Shown here: positions 18,301 to 33,300 of the stretch, one piece after another
How positions within the stretch are numbered: position 1 is the stretch's first letter
Layout: the number at the start of each line of letters is the position of its first letter
Virus record (IMG/VR): IMGVR_UViG_3300034094_000170
Span: 1-59,020 of that record
Source: a virus
Reading direction: 5' to 3' (one strand)
DNA: 59,020 nucleotides
The notes under the pieces: generated by a model
Told to the model about the DNA's origin: nothing
The model's database searches: none
Seen by the model: the letters and a program-made list of their open reading frames with translations, nothing else
Program-made: the position numbers and the translations under genes

Positions 18301-21300
18301 GCTTGTTCAGCTTCAGATTGAACTTTTGACTGTTCTAATGTACGTTGGATATTCTCAACTTCTTTAGCTCTTAAAGCCTGTTCCTCACCTAATTTAGCCT
18401 GTAATATAGCTAAACTATTTTGTGCGCCTTGAACTGTTAACTCTCTAACTTTGGTTTCATAATCTTTGGCACTGATTAATTTATCTTCATGTAATTTTCT
18501 TATTCCTGCTAACTCTTGCTGTCTTAAAACTTCTTTTTGTTGTGCTGATTTTAATTGATTATCAGCATCAATCAAACCAATATCGGCTTGACTTGACCCA
18601 CCCATTATTTGTCTTCTGACTGACACTGATTGGGCGTTAGCATCTGATATATCAACTTTAGCTCTACTAATAGCAATCTCTCTATCAAGGTTTTCCTGTG
18701 CTACTCTAAAACGCTCTCTTTCTTGTTGTAAAAGTTGTTCTTGTAGTGTTGACTGTAAATCTAATGTGGTATTTTCACTCTCTCTGAGTTTTATTAACGC
18801 TTCTAAGGTTGATTTTCTGGCAATATCTTTTTCATCAGTTTTTTCTAACTCTGACTGTAATTTTTGTAAAGGATATTTTTCAGTATCAGAATATTTTTTA
18901 TAATTTTCTCCAACTTCACCACCAGAAGCCTTGAGCGTTCCGGTTAAACTATCAGCCATATCTTTAGATGCTTTCAGTTTTGCTTGTGTTGCAAAAACAT
19001 CTGCTCTCACTTGTTCTAAAGAGGCATTATTTTCAGCTTTAACATCAGTAGTTAAATTTTCTTTTAAGTTTTTGTTTATTGATTTTTTTATTTTAATTAA
19101 TGCTTTATCTGTATCATAAGAAACTTTTTCAAACTTAGCACCTATTTTTGATATATTAGTCAAAAATTGAGTCAATAAATCTGAACTACCCATTTGTTCA
19201 GACAACTCATCTAATTTTTCTTTATATTCTTCTAATTTAGCTATTTGTTCAGTTAATACTTTTTTTGGTTCATCTGAAACAGTGCCAGCTAAATCATCTT
19301 TTAATGTGGCAATAGTTGATGAAACACTTTCAGCAGTGCTATCAATATTAGCTAAACCTAAACTGTTATCACCAACTTTAAATAATTCAACATTACTCTC
19401 TAGCTGTAATACCTCTATTTGTTTTTTGATATCTTCAAGGTTTTTACCCTCAGCAGATTTAGCTTGTACCGTCAACTTACCTATAGCATCAGTTTTTTCT
19501 TTAGATTTAGCTATAATTAAATCTGAAGATGATAATATATTTTCTACATTAGTTGATAATGTTTTAAGTTCACCTGTACTAGCAGACTCTTTTACAGTTT
19601 TAGCGGTTCTTTTTTCTTTGATATCTTTACTTTTGGCAGTCCAATCTTCCATCCCTCTACTAAGGTTTTTAAAACCTGACACTTTATCAAATAAAGTGTC
19701 ATTTTTTTTATCTTCTTCTTGTTTTTTTCTTGCTAATTTAAAATTAGTAACATTTTCAGTTTTTGGTTTTTCTTTTTCACCTTTAGTTTCTATTTCACCT
19801 CTCAATTTAGCCAGTTTTTCTCTTAATTCATCAGCTTTTTTACCTGCTTCGTCAAAATTTTTGGATAGATTTTTATTTATTACATCACCTTTAGTTTTAG
19901 ACATAAAGGTGTCAAAAGCAAAATATAAAACTTCAACAGCTTTTGATAAAGCATAAAATATCAAAATTTGTGGAGCCATCGCCACCAATTTAGGTATAAA
20001 AAATTTCCATATAACATTTCCAATTGTTAAAATCCTTGCCATTATAGCTTTGAGAGTAAATTCATTTTTTACTAAAGTTACTGTCAAAGTCCAAACTGTT
20101 TTTATATAATCTTTAAAAGCAACACCAACTGTAATAACTAAAATCCTACTCAATAAACCAGCATATTTAGCAACAGAATCCATTGCTTTTGCTACAACAT
20201 CTAATCCAACAGCAACCATTGGTAATAACGGTTTTCCTGCATTAACTTTTAATGCAGTTAAACTGTTATTAAACCTTGTCATTGAAGCTGTAATGTTTTT
20301 TGTAGAATCCTCAGCACCACCAGCAGTTTCAAGAGATAATTGTTTTGCAAACTTAGGTAGAAAATCTGTTGCAGCTAATTTACCACTATTTACTAAATCA
20401 TTAAAACCTTGTTCGGTCATACCCATCGACCGTGCCGCAATCTGCATCGCTCCAGGGATTTTTTCTGAGAGTTGCCCTCTCAGTTCTTCCATGCTCACGG
20501 TTCCCTTAGATGCAATTTGTGACATTGATAAAATTGAACCCTGAACCTCATCACCAGTTAAACTAAAAGCTGCGCCCGCTTGTGATATACCAGAAAAAAT
20601 AGCTTTTGTTGCATCACCTTCAAGAACAGTCCCTCTAGTTGTTGCTGCAAGTTTGTTCCAACCCGTTATAGCAGATTCAGTATCAATTGATAGTCTTGAA
20701 ACTTCAGAACTCAAAAAATCAAATGTTTTAGCTGCATTTTCATTACTACCTGCTATAAAATTAGTTACTGTTTCTAATTTTTGAAATCTTGCTGCCGTTT
20801 CTATGCAGATTTTACCAACACTTAAAAGTGCTTTTCCAAAAAATTCAAATATTCTATAAGAAATTCCGGCACTAAATAAAGCCTCAAGATTATCAGTAAA
20901 TGGTTTTAACGCAGGTATAGCTTGACCAATATTTTTAACTAATTTAGGTAGAAAATCAACCAATTGACCGATTTGACTATTTCTCAAATTAAAACGTCTT
21001 ACTGTAAAATCTAAAGATGGTTTTAATTCTTCAAATTTATCTTTTAAATTTTTAATATGTCTAGCAAAAAATCCTAAACCTTTACCAGAATCTTGTGCTT
21101 TTAAACCAAGAAAACTTGTAATACTAGCAACGGTTTTAGCTTGGCCTAAATAATTTTTTATTGCATGACCATCTCCACTGTCAGGAGCTACAACACCTCT
21201 AGTTTGTTTAACATTTCTACCCTTTCTTAATTTGGCTAAGGGGTCAAACTTAGCCATGTAACTACGAAAACCTTTAGATTGCTCACCGTTATTTCTTTGG

Positions 21301-24300
21301 TCTTCTAAATACCCAACTTGAGGTGTACCAATTCCTACGGCTTTTGATTCAACACCCATATTACTCAAAACTCTTTGAGCTTGTTGGGCAACAAAACCAC
21401 CACCCGAATAACCAATAGCATTAACAGGTTGACCATATTTTCTTGAATGTGCCAACATTTGTGCAGCTAATTCTGTTGTATCAGGGTTAGCACCTTCAAC
21501 AACATTAGTTCTTAATACCTTTCTTTTTACAACTTCTTTTACCCATGAAATAGGGTCATGTGTTATTGGTGCGGTAGTATCAGAACCAGTATTTTCTACA
21601 GGTACAACATGACTACCTTGAAATTTTTCTTGAACTTGGTCAGCTAATCTATGACTAGATTTACCTTTTTCACCTGCAAAACCACCAATTGCAAATAAAG
21701 TGTTATCTTTACCATCTGGTAAAGCATCGGGTAAAGTTGCGATAATTTCTTGCGCTCTTTTTTCAACATCTACTGCTAAATCAGCAAGAATCCTATCTTG
21801 TCTTTCATTAATTTTTTTAGCAGGGACTTCATATAAATTTTTTAAAGATTTTTTAATTTTAGCAAAGGCTGATTTTTTCTTTGCAGCTTTATCCTCTAAT
21901 CTTTTTTCTTTTTTTGCTGCACGATATTCACCAATATTTTCAACTAAACCTTTAGCTTCCTCAGCAAAGTTTTGAGGTGCAAAAACTTCAGCAACAGCAG
22001 GTTTTACATTTTGTTCCCAGTCTTCACTTGCAGCTTTAACTTGTTCCGATAATTCAAGAACTTTACCAGATACATCACTAGCTGTTACTGTTATAGGTTT
22101 AATTTTAGGTTGTTTATAAGGTAATCCTGTAGATGCAGCTTGTTTTCTAGCTTCTTTTTCAGCTAACTCTCTTTCAAATATAGCAGCTTCTTTTTTTTGT
22201 CTAAATCTTTCTTTTCTATCCTCTCTTTTACCAGGGGTTTTTACAAATACTTTTGCACTCGCAGCTTGAATATTTTCAGCAGCTTCTAAATAATCAGAAG
22301 CAACACCAGGTTTTACATTTAATCTGGCTTCTGATAGTTTTCTTCTAATATTTGGTCTTTTTTTAGCTATTTTTTTTATAGCTTCAAGATTTTCAGTTAT
22401 ATCAGTTATTTTTGCTTCAACTTCTGCCGTGACATCACTAATAGCTTTTTTAGCTTTACTTGCAACACTACCAACCGAATATAAATATAATGGTAGTTGT
22501 GGTGTTACTGGTTTAGCTGTAGGTAATAATGTACCGGACTTAATAGGTAATGTTGGTTCATCAAAATTTAATTCAACATTATTTAAAAACTCTGATAAAT
22601 CATCTATTTCGGAAGTTATATCATCAGAATTTAACTCGACACTATTTAAGAATACAGACAAGTCATCTATTTCAGAAGTTATATCTTCAAAGTTTAAATC
22701 GTATGTAAACTCAGGAACATTTGGTCGCTCTATTTTAACAAATTCACCATTAGATTTAAAAATGTTTGTTATATTTTTAAAAATATTAGCTGTCGTTTTT
22801 CTTAAAGCGTTTGTAACTTTTTTATCTTCTTTTGATATATCATCAACTATTTTACCAGTAAACAATGACTGTATACTATATGCTTGTACTTCTTTTTTTT
22901 TCTGATTATCAAATAATCCCTGTTTAAAATCATCTATTTCTTTTTGCGATATACCAGAAGATAAAGCTTCTTGGATACCACTAATCATTTCTGGATTATT
23001 GTTTAATTCATTAACAAAAGAATCAGTGGATTTGTTTGCACCACTCTCTATTTGTGAAAGAATTTTAGGGTTTTTAATTTCTGGTATTATCAGGTCATCT
23101 GTAACATCTATACCATATTTTTCCGTCAAATCTTTTAAGTTTTTTTGAAATGAGTGTGTTAATTCGTGTACTAAAATTTCAACAGTATTATATGCAACAC
23201 CTCTCCCATATTTTTCAATAGTTTTAGCAACACCTTCATTTAAAACATTAATATCTTTAGCTGTAAGAAAAATAGTATTTAATTCAGCTATATATTCACC
23301 CATTTTATCACTAGCACTATTGGAAAGTTTATCAATTTTTGGTAATTTAAAAAGTTCAATATCTAATTTTAAATTTTCAGCCAGTTTTTTAATTATTTTA
23401 TTATATTCTTCTATACCTTTTTTATTTAATAATAAATTATCTAAATCTTTTTTATATGATTTTTTAGATTTACCTAAAACACTACCAACTGAATATAAAG
23501 GTAATGGTGGTGTTACTGGTTTAGCTGGAATAACAGATTTTCCATCACTTCTTAAATTTGAAATTATAACACCAGTTAAAGATTTTTGAACTGTATATGC
23601 TTCAACCTCTTTTCTTTTAACTGTTTTAAAAGCATCAGGATTTTCATTTTTTAATCTTTCAACAGTGTAATCAGGAACATTTTCTTTTATGACTCTTTCA
23701 GCAGTTGCATTAACAGATTTTTCCGATAATCTTTCTATATAATCAATGATATTTTTATCATCAACTTTAGGCAATTCAATATGAGTAGGATTATCAACAT
23801 CACCTTTATTAATTTTTTCAGGAAATTTAGTTTTTTCTAAAAATCCTTGAATTGCATGAGTTAATTCATGCAATACTGTTTCTAAATCATTAGTGACATC
23901 ACTTAAACCTCTTGTATCAATAGCATTTTCTATACCACTATTTAATAGTTCAATAACATTTTCATAACTATCGTTTAATGTTAGTGTGTTGGTGCTTTTT
24001 GTGTACTGTGCGCCAATTTTATCACCATCAGATAATGATTGATTTCCTTTATATTTTTCAATTTGAGGTAATTTAATACCTTCAATATCAATTTTTAATA
24101 ATTTTCCTAACTCTTTAAATAATTTTTTATAAGATTTTACACCTTCATCATTTAATGATTTAAAAGGTGGTAATTTTACAATAGGTTTATTAGATATCCC
24201 TAAATGTCCAGATATACTAGACATTGCATCAGCATCTTCTAAATAATTTTTAATTCCATGCCCACTTTCACCAGGTTGAAGTGTTGGTGCGCCTTGAGTA

Positions 24301-27300
24301 ACAACATTAGCTTTATTTAACCCCATCATCATCTTACCTATGGGGTCATTTTTGGCTATATATGCTTGGTAATTAGGATTAGCTTTTCCTTGGTCAAGAT
24401 ATCCGGTTGCTGGTGTGGCGATACCAACTCCTTTCATACTCATGCCCATTTGTTCTAACAGGTCAATACTTTGTTGAACAATAAAACCACCACCAGAAAA
24501 ACCAGCACCAGCTACAGGGACGTTGTATTTTTTAGCATACGCTTTAGCTTGCGCCGCAAATTCTTTGGTGTCAGGTATAACAGCATCAACAAAGTTTGTT
24601 TTAATAACTTTACTAAATACTATTTCAGACAACCAACCTATTAAATTTTTCTCTGCAACATTTATAACGTCAAAATATTTATTAGCAACAGGTACAACTA
24701 AACTTTCTTGGAATTTTTCTTGTATATTATTTGCTATTCTTACACTTGAACCACCACCTTCACCAGCAAAACCACCAATAGCTAGAATGACACTACCTTT
24801 AGTAATAGAGTCAGGTAAACCTTTTTTAATTTCTTCTGAACGCTTATATATATCTTGTTCTAATTGTTTATATATAGCTTTACGTTTTTTGTTTATATAA
24901 TTACTAGGTAAGTTATATAAATCAGATAAATATTTTTTAATTCTTGATTGAAAACCTTTAGAATCTTTTGCTGGTATATTACCAACATTCAAATCATTAT
25001 TTTTTACTATAGATTTTGAAAAATCCAATGATGGTATTTGTCTAGGATTTTTTAATTTGGATTTTGAAAAATCAAGACCTGGAACTTTTACAGGGGTTAC
25101 TCCTAATTTTTTAGCTTTTTCATCATAATCGGATAAAATTTTAGCTCTTTTTTCTTTATATTTAACCTTTCTTTCTGCTAATTCTTTTTCAGATTTTTCT
25201 TCGTTTTCAATGAAATCAATAAATCTAACATTCATATTAGATTTATTGATTTCATTTTTAATAGGTTCACCTATAAACCTTGCGTTCATATTAGAAGTTT
25301 GAACTTTAGGTTCAGGTTTTTTACCACCACTGACACTACCCATTGAATATAAAGGTAATGAAGGTGGTTTTGTCGATTTTATTTCAGCTTTTTGTTTTTG
25401 TTTATTAAACTTTTCTTGCAGCTTCTCTCTTTTTTTATCATACTTATCAATTATTTTTTGTTGTTCTTTTGATATTTCAGGAATAGAAACATTATTTTTA
25501 TCATCTTTATTAACAGAAAAATCAGATAATAAATCAGGTAATTGTATTAAATTTTTAACAATATCTTGAGTGAGTATAGCACCCGCAGCATAAGCTTCTC
25601 GCTCTATTTGTAAAACCTCTTGATGAATTTCTTCTATCACTTCAACAAGTGAAGGTTTTAACTTTCTAAGTTCTTCTATAGATTTAACACCATGTTTGAC
25701 TACTTCTTTATTAAGACCTTCTAAAACGTATTGACTAGATAATTTTGCACCTTTTTCTATAAAACCTTTATCAAATTCAGTTTTAGCTTTAGGTATTTTT
25801 AATTTACCACCACCTGAATCTGGTGACGGTAAACCATTTTTATAATCAAATGTACCTCTATCATTTTCAGGAATTTGAACTATCGACTGAAGTGCATGAG
25901 TTAATTCATGTACAAGAATTTCTAATCCATTACTTAAACTTTGAATACCATCAGGTTTTTCTGACTCATTTTTAAAATCACTATTAAGAAAATCTATAAT
26001 ATTTTTATTACTAGCATCTTTATATTCAGTATTTAACCCAACTGTGTAATTAGTTGAATCAAAACTACCAAGACTATCTTGACCATCTTTAAAAGTTTCA
26101 ATTTTGGGAGGTTCTACATTTTTAACATTAACCCCTACTGTTTTAGCTAAAACAGCAAATATTTTTCTATAATTTTCTAAACCTTTTTCTGTTAATATCC
26201 CTTCATTTTTTATCAATGACTGACTTGCATCCACTTTAGAGCTTTTATTTTTACCAAATATGCCCCCAAAAGAATATAGTGGTAGATTTGGTGATGAAAT
26301 ATCAGGAGTTTCAACAGGTTTAATTATTTCATTTTTTTGAAAACCTTTAAGAATGTCATTTGTTTGAAATTGAGAAGTATATGCCTCTCTCTCTATTTTT
26401 TGAACATCTTGATAGTTTTTAGGTAATGTTTCATCGATATATTTTGAACCTTCAGGATGATTTTTTCTAATTTCCTCCTCTGTTTTACCATATTTACCAC
26501 TTTTAATAAGTCTGTTAATTACCTCTTGTGGGTGTCTCCCTTCACTAGAAAGCAATGCGCTTTTTTCTATATATTCTAAATCATCGACATCTTTAATTTG
26601 AGGAAGTTTTAACTGTCCCCAACCAGCTTTAGGGTCAGGTATTTTACTATAATCTATTACACTTTTATCTTCAGGTTTAATTTGTACAAGTGACTGTAAA
26701 GCATGAGTTAATTCATGTACAAGGCTGGATATACCACTATCCGCCATATATTCAATTTCACCAGGTATTTTTGATTCATCGCCTATGTTTTCATTATTAA
26801 GAATGTCTCTAACATCAGGATAAGCCGTTTGATTGAGTGTTATTCTATATTTTTTTGGATTATATTCACCACCTAATGAAGCATCAAGACTAGGAAAACT
26901 AAGCTCAGGAGGTTTTATGCCAGCTACATCAACATTAACTAATTTAGCTAAATCTTCAAATATTTTTTTATAATTTTCTTCACCTATTTTTGTTAAAGTG
27001 TTATCTTTATCTGCTCTTTCTGTATCTTTTATTTTTTCTTCTAAAGCCTTTATTTCAGCTTTTAATTCTTCTATTTCTTTTGCATCCTCTACTTTATCTA
27101 ATTCTTTTATTTCAGCTTTTAATTCTTCTATTTCACTTTTTTTCTCAGCTTTATCTAAAGCCTTTAGTTCAGCTTTTAATTTTTCTTCTTCGGATTTTTT
27201 ATCAAATGGGTTTTTAAATATATTTCCAAGACCAAAACCATATTGAGGTAAATTTGGTGTTTGTATTCCTAATTTTTCTGCTTTTTTCTGATATTTTTCT

Positions 27301-30300
27301 ACAATTTTAGCTCTACGTTCTTCAGCTTTAGCTTTTCTATCAGCTTGTTTTTCTGCTAATTTATCAGCTTTTCTTTGCTCTTTTTCAGAAAGTGTAGAGA
27401 CAGAAACAACAGGTGTTTTAACAACAGGTGCTACAACAGGAGGTGTGGAGATAGGTTTAACAACGGGTGTTTCAACGGGTTTGATAATAGGTTCAACAAC
27501 AGGTTTTTGAAAACCTTTGATGATGTCTCCAGTTGAGCCATACCCCATTGTGTATGCCTCTCTCTCCATTTGTTTAGTATTTTCAAAATCTTTAGGAAAT
27601 ACCTCATCAAAATATTTTTCAAAACCAGGATGATTTTTTCTAATTTCCTCCTCTGAACCACCAACCGTACCCATTCCAATAATCTTAGCTATTCTTTTTT
27701 GTGGGTGCATTCCTGCACTAGATAGCAATAATTGTTCTTCTATACTCGCTGCTAAATCAGCATTTTCAACTAATGGCGTTTTTAATATTCCTGCCCCATC
27801 TCTAGGCGCGGGTACTTTAAAATCTTTACTACCGACTTTTGATTTATCGCCATCTATAACTTGAACAAGTGATTGTAAAGCGTGAGTCAATTCATGTACA
27901 ATAACTTCAAAACCACCTTCCTCTAATGCCTTAATACCACCAGGCTGTTGAGAAAGTGTACTAATGTCACTATTCAAATAATCTTGAGCTTTAGGAAAAT
28001 ATTTACTATTTACTTCTATAGAGTATGTCTTTTCATCATATTCACCAGCTTTAGTATATCCAGATGAACTATTAGCCATCGTAGCAGGAAAACTAATTTT
28101 AGGAGGTTGTAAATCAGATACATCAACACCAACTAATTTAGCTAAATCATCAAATATTTTTCTATAATTTTCTAACCCTCTTTCTGTTAAACCATTTACT
28201 ATTTTTGATTGATGTATTTGTTGTTTATTAGATTTTAAATCAGCTTTTAATTTTTCTTTTTGTGCTTTTATTTCAGCTTTAATTCTATCTTTTTCTGATT
28301 GTGCATCAGCTTTTCTTTGTTCTTTTTCAGAAGGTGTAGATGTTGATATTTTTGGTGTAGAAACCTGTACAGTAGGTGATTGTACAATTGGTGATTTAGA
28401 TTTTAATTTTTCAGTTTTTAATCTTACTCTCTCTTCTCTTTTAGCATATTTTTCTGCTAATTTTTCAGTTTTTAATCTTTCTTTTTCAGCTTCTTTTTGT
28501 TCTTTTTTAGAAATCGCAGGAATAGGTTTTTCAATACCAAAAGAATGTAATGGTAAATCAGATTGTTGAGAATCATCTTTCTCACCACCTAAATCCCCTC
28601 TAGCCGGATGTACAGGTAAATCATCTTTAGATTTATTACCTTTTTTATTTGCTCTACTTTTTACACTCTTAATAACCTCTTGTGAATATACAGCCTCAGC
28701 TTTATATGCTTCAATTTCACGTCTTCTAACTTCTTTTATTAAAACTGCATATTGTTTATTTATTTGTGCGTAACTTGCTCCAGGGTTTGCATTTTTTAAT
28801 GATTCAATAAATCCTTGTGTTGACATTTCAACCATATCATCAATAATCTTTGCTAAATCTTCACCAGGATTAGGAATATCAAATGCCTGCACATTGATAA
28901 CCGGTTGACCTTTGAAAATATCATCTATTGATATTTTAGAAACACCAGCTTGAAAAGCATGGGTTAATTCATGTATCAATATTGATAATGATTCATTGAC
29001 CGTATCTTCACCTAACTTATCTATTGACTCACCAATACCAGCGTTCAATATATCTAATAATTCAGGAGCAACACTAACAGCATTAAGCGTTTCTTCATAA
29101 GAAGCTTTGACACCATCAACAGCAAAATCAGTTTTTACATTTATATTAGGTATTGTTATTTTCTCAATATCAACACCTAATTTTTTACCTAACTCTTTAA
29201 ATATTGCTTTATAATCTTTAATCGCTCTAGCATTTAACCCGTTGATAACAGGTTGCATAGTCTCTTTTGGTGTTGCTGTAGCACTAGATTCTTTAGCTTT
29301 TGGAGGTCTAGCATTAGAAGCTCTAGTTTTCTTGGGTTTTGGTTCTTCTTCTTCAGTTTCTAATTCATCACCTGATTTATATGTATCAGGTTTTGGTATT
29401 CTACTAGATAGAGGGCCGTTTACTATAACATCATTTTTAAGTTCAAGATTAGATTTTATCTCAGCAATAACACCACTTTCATCTGATGTTAAATCAAAAG
29501 TTTTTGTTATTTTATCAATTACAGCAATAAATTCATTGATATCTTTTGTAATATCTTTAGCTACACCTTTACCTAAAATAGAATATTGAATCGCTTTAGC
29601 GTCTAATTCTGATGCCAAATCCTGTATTTTATTAAAATTGACTTGTTCTATTTTTGGCTTTTCAATATCACCTGTTGATTGTATTGGTGTCACTACAGGT
29701 TCAACAACAGGGGCAACTATTGGTTTAGGTGTAGAAATTGTAGCGGGTTTGACTTCTACAACGGGAGTTGATGGTTTAACAGTAGCAACTTTTGGTTTTT
29801 TAGCTACAACTTTAGCTTTTGGTTCAGGTGCAATTACGGGTGTGACAACTTGTGGTAAAGCTGAAATATTAGCAATATATTTTTGTTTTTCTTTTAACTG
29901 TACTATTAAACCACCCAGAGCTTTACCAGTAACACCATCATATTTATATATTTTAAGTATTTCATCAATACCTTTTATATAATTATCAATATCTTCATTT
30001 ATTTTATCTACAGATTCATCTCTATTAACACTGTAATTTTTAATCCTAACATTTAAGTTTTTATTTGCTTCTTTTAAATGTTTTATGATATCATCTTCAC
30101 TATTAAGCATTGGTCTGATATCAGCAGCACCAGTCTTTTTAGATGAACGTTTAACAGAGTCACCTAATTGTTTAGCAACAATTTGTATATCAGGAAAAGA
30201 TGCACTCTGAGCTATCAATTCTGATAACGGTTCAAGATTTCTTTGCTGACCACTAACTTTAACACCTAAAGATTTAGCAATTTGAAATAAACCTTTGGCT

Positions 30301-33300
30301 GTAAATTCCTCTCTTAATTTTTTAGCTATTTCAGCTAATTGGTTTTTGGGTAAATTTACAGGTTTAAGAACAGTCAAAGCGGGTTTTGTTACTGGTGTAA
30401 CAATAGGACTGCTAACAGAAGTCTGTATTTGTGTTGCAACAGGTGTTACTTTAGGTGTTGCTACATTTTTAACAACAGGTTTAGAAGGTGTTGTTAACTC
30501 AGGTTTTTTTGTTAAATCTATTTTGGTAACAGGTTTTGTTGCTGGTGTTGAAACTTTAACCTCTGGTACAATAGGAGTTTTAACATCTGGTATTTTTTTT
30601 ACAGGTGCAGGTTTTGGAGTTGGCTCAGGTGTTGATATAACAGGTTTAGGAACACTAACCTGTTCAGGTGTTTGTATTTCTAATTCATCTGCTCCAAATA
30701 ATATTTTATTTTGCTGTTTTAATATACTAATTATTGGATTAATTTTTTCAGCTATTATCGGTATGTTTCCATATACTTTATTTATTTCATCAAGATATGC
30801 AACAAAAAAATCAATATCATTTTTTATGTTTTCAGCAATACCTACACGACGTTTTGCATATAATAATATTCTTTTATTTAATTTTTTATATGTTGGTTCT
30901 AAACTTGCAATAAAAGAGTTGATTTCATCATCAGTATTAAGTTCCTCTATTTTGGGTATTGTTGGTTGTTTTTGCGATTGATGCTCAGGTAAAGGAACAG
31001 TCGATGATGTAACTGAAGGTGCTTGAATATTAACCTCTGGTTTAGCAGAAGTTCTAATATTAGGTCTTCTTTGGATAGGTGCTATTGTTGTTACAGGTTT
31101 AGGTGTTTGAACAACAGGCACAGTAGGTTTAGCAGAAACCTTAACAACAGGAGTAAAAGGTTTACCACTAATTTCAGCAAGTTTTTGTTTTTTAGCGATT
31201 AACTGACGTTTATAACCACCTAAAGCTTTACCAGTTTCAGGTTTATATTCATAACTTTTTATTATTTCATCAATATTGTTTATATAGTTATCAATATCAT
31301 CATTGATGTTTTGAACATTACCGTTACGAGTTTCTTCATATAGCTGTATTCTTTGATTTAAACTGATAGTAAAATCTTTATATAATCTTATGGTGTTTTC
31401 TTCATTAACTAAAACCTTTTTAACACCTTCTGATTGTTTTTGGATTCTTTTTACACTTTCACCTAAAGTATTTGCATAACTTTCAATATCAGGGAGATTT
31501 TCATACTTAGCTAAGTTTTTAGCTACTTCATCAAAACCTCTATTTTTAGCACCAACAGGTACACCCATACCTCTTGATATTTGTTCTAAACCTTTAGCGT
31601 TATATTTTTCTTTTAATGTTTTAGCATCAGCCTCTATTTCAGCAGCAGTTTTATTTAAAGGTTTACGATAAGATTTACCACCAGAAGATTTTTCTGGACT
31701 ATTAACTAAACCCAATTTTTCAAGTATATTTTGAGCATTAAAATTAAATGTTACTGTGGCTTTAGAGCGTCCACCTAAAGGTATAGAAACAGGTACTTTT
31801 AATTTTAAGTTAGCTTTTGGTAAATTTAAACCACGTCTCCCCGCCGGAGCAGTTTGGGGTTCAGGTTTATTTCTTAATTTGGGTAAGGGTATTTGTACGG
31901 GTGCTTGTGGTGTTGTTGGCGTTGTTGGTTTATTCTTTAATACAGGCTTGGGTTTTCTTGTTTTTAATATAGGTTTAGGTTTTTCAACTTTAGCTACAGG
32001 TTTTTCAGGTATCTCTACATTATCAAGAGAGAAAATATCAACATTTTTAACAAGAGAATTTTTTAATTCTTCATTTGTCTCGTTTAAATTTTTAATAATA
32101 GGTTCAAACTTTTCACCTATTGCTGGTATATGACTATATATTTCACTAATTTCACCAAGATATTTAGTAAATTTATCAATATCATTTTTTATTTTTTTGA
32201 TGTCGCCACTACCATTTTTTTGATATTCCTCTATTTGTGCATATAATTTATCTTTTGAAGCACCAATATTTTGAATCTGTTTTACAAGTTCAGCGCCAGA
32301 TTTAGGTTTTTTACCAAGATTAAAGTTTTCAGTGATACTAGCAACAACTTCAGCATCACCCATATAATTTTTAATATTATGTCCTGCAAACCCTTCTTTA
32401 AAAGAACCAGGTTTATACTGAGGTTTTGGTACACCTTGGGATTGAATAAAATCCTCTCCGGGTTTACCCATGATGGGCTTAAACATTTTTACAATGCCAT
32501 CATTTTTTGCCAAATATGACTTGACATTTTTATTTTGTCTTCCTTGTCGTCTTTTTAAATAACCCGTTTGTGGTGTTGCTACTGTTGCACCTTTAGTGCC
32601 ACCCTGTTCTTTTTGGACTCCCATCTTGTCCAAAATATCAATACTTTGTTCTACAGTAAAACCGCCAGAAGAAAAACCTATGGCACTAACAGGTACATTA
32701 TATTTTTCGGCATAAGCTTTTACTGTTGCTGCAAATTCTTTTGTGTCAGGGATAGTACCTTCAACAATGTTTGTTCTTAATATTTTCTTACTTACAACTT
32801 CCCACAACCATTTAGGTGCATTTTCAGTAAAAGCTATTGATGTGTCAAACATTGCGTTAGCAACAGGAACAACATAACTATCCTGAAATGTTTTTTGTAT
32901 TTCTTCAGCTACAGTTTCACTTTCTTTACCGCCACTACCAGAGAATCCACCAATAGCAACAATAACATTATCTTTACCTAAAATATCAGGTAAATCTTTT
33001 TTGATTTCCTCTGCGCGATTAGTGATATCTACTTCTAATTGTTGAAGTATTAAATCGCGTCTTTTATTGATATTTGCACCAACAACATTAGATAAGTTGG
33101 TTAAATCTCTTTTTACTTTAACAACAGCTTTTCTATTATCTGGTCTATTTTTTTTAGTTGGTAATTTAAACTCTTTAACAGAAGTTACTAATGATGCAGT
33201 ATCATCTTTGAAAGTATCAGGGTCAAATACTTCTGCTATTGCAGGTTTAACGTTTTGTTTAAAATCATTTTTCTTTTCTTTTTTTTCAGATTTTTTATAT

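Noticed and set aside
29242-30981. Long rightward ORFs within the tape measure gene (up to 228 aa)
   Set aside because: They mirror repetitive Pro/Val/Thr/Lys-rich linkers of the tape measure and have low-complexity Gly/Thr/Val sequence.
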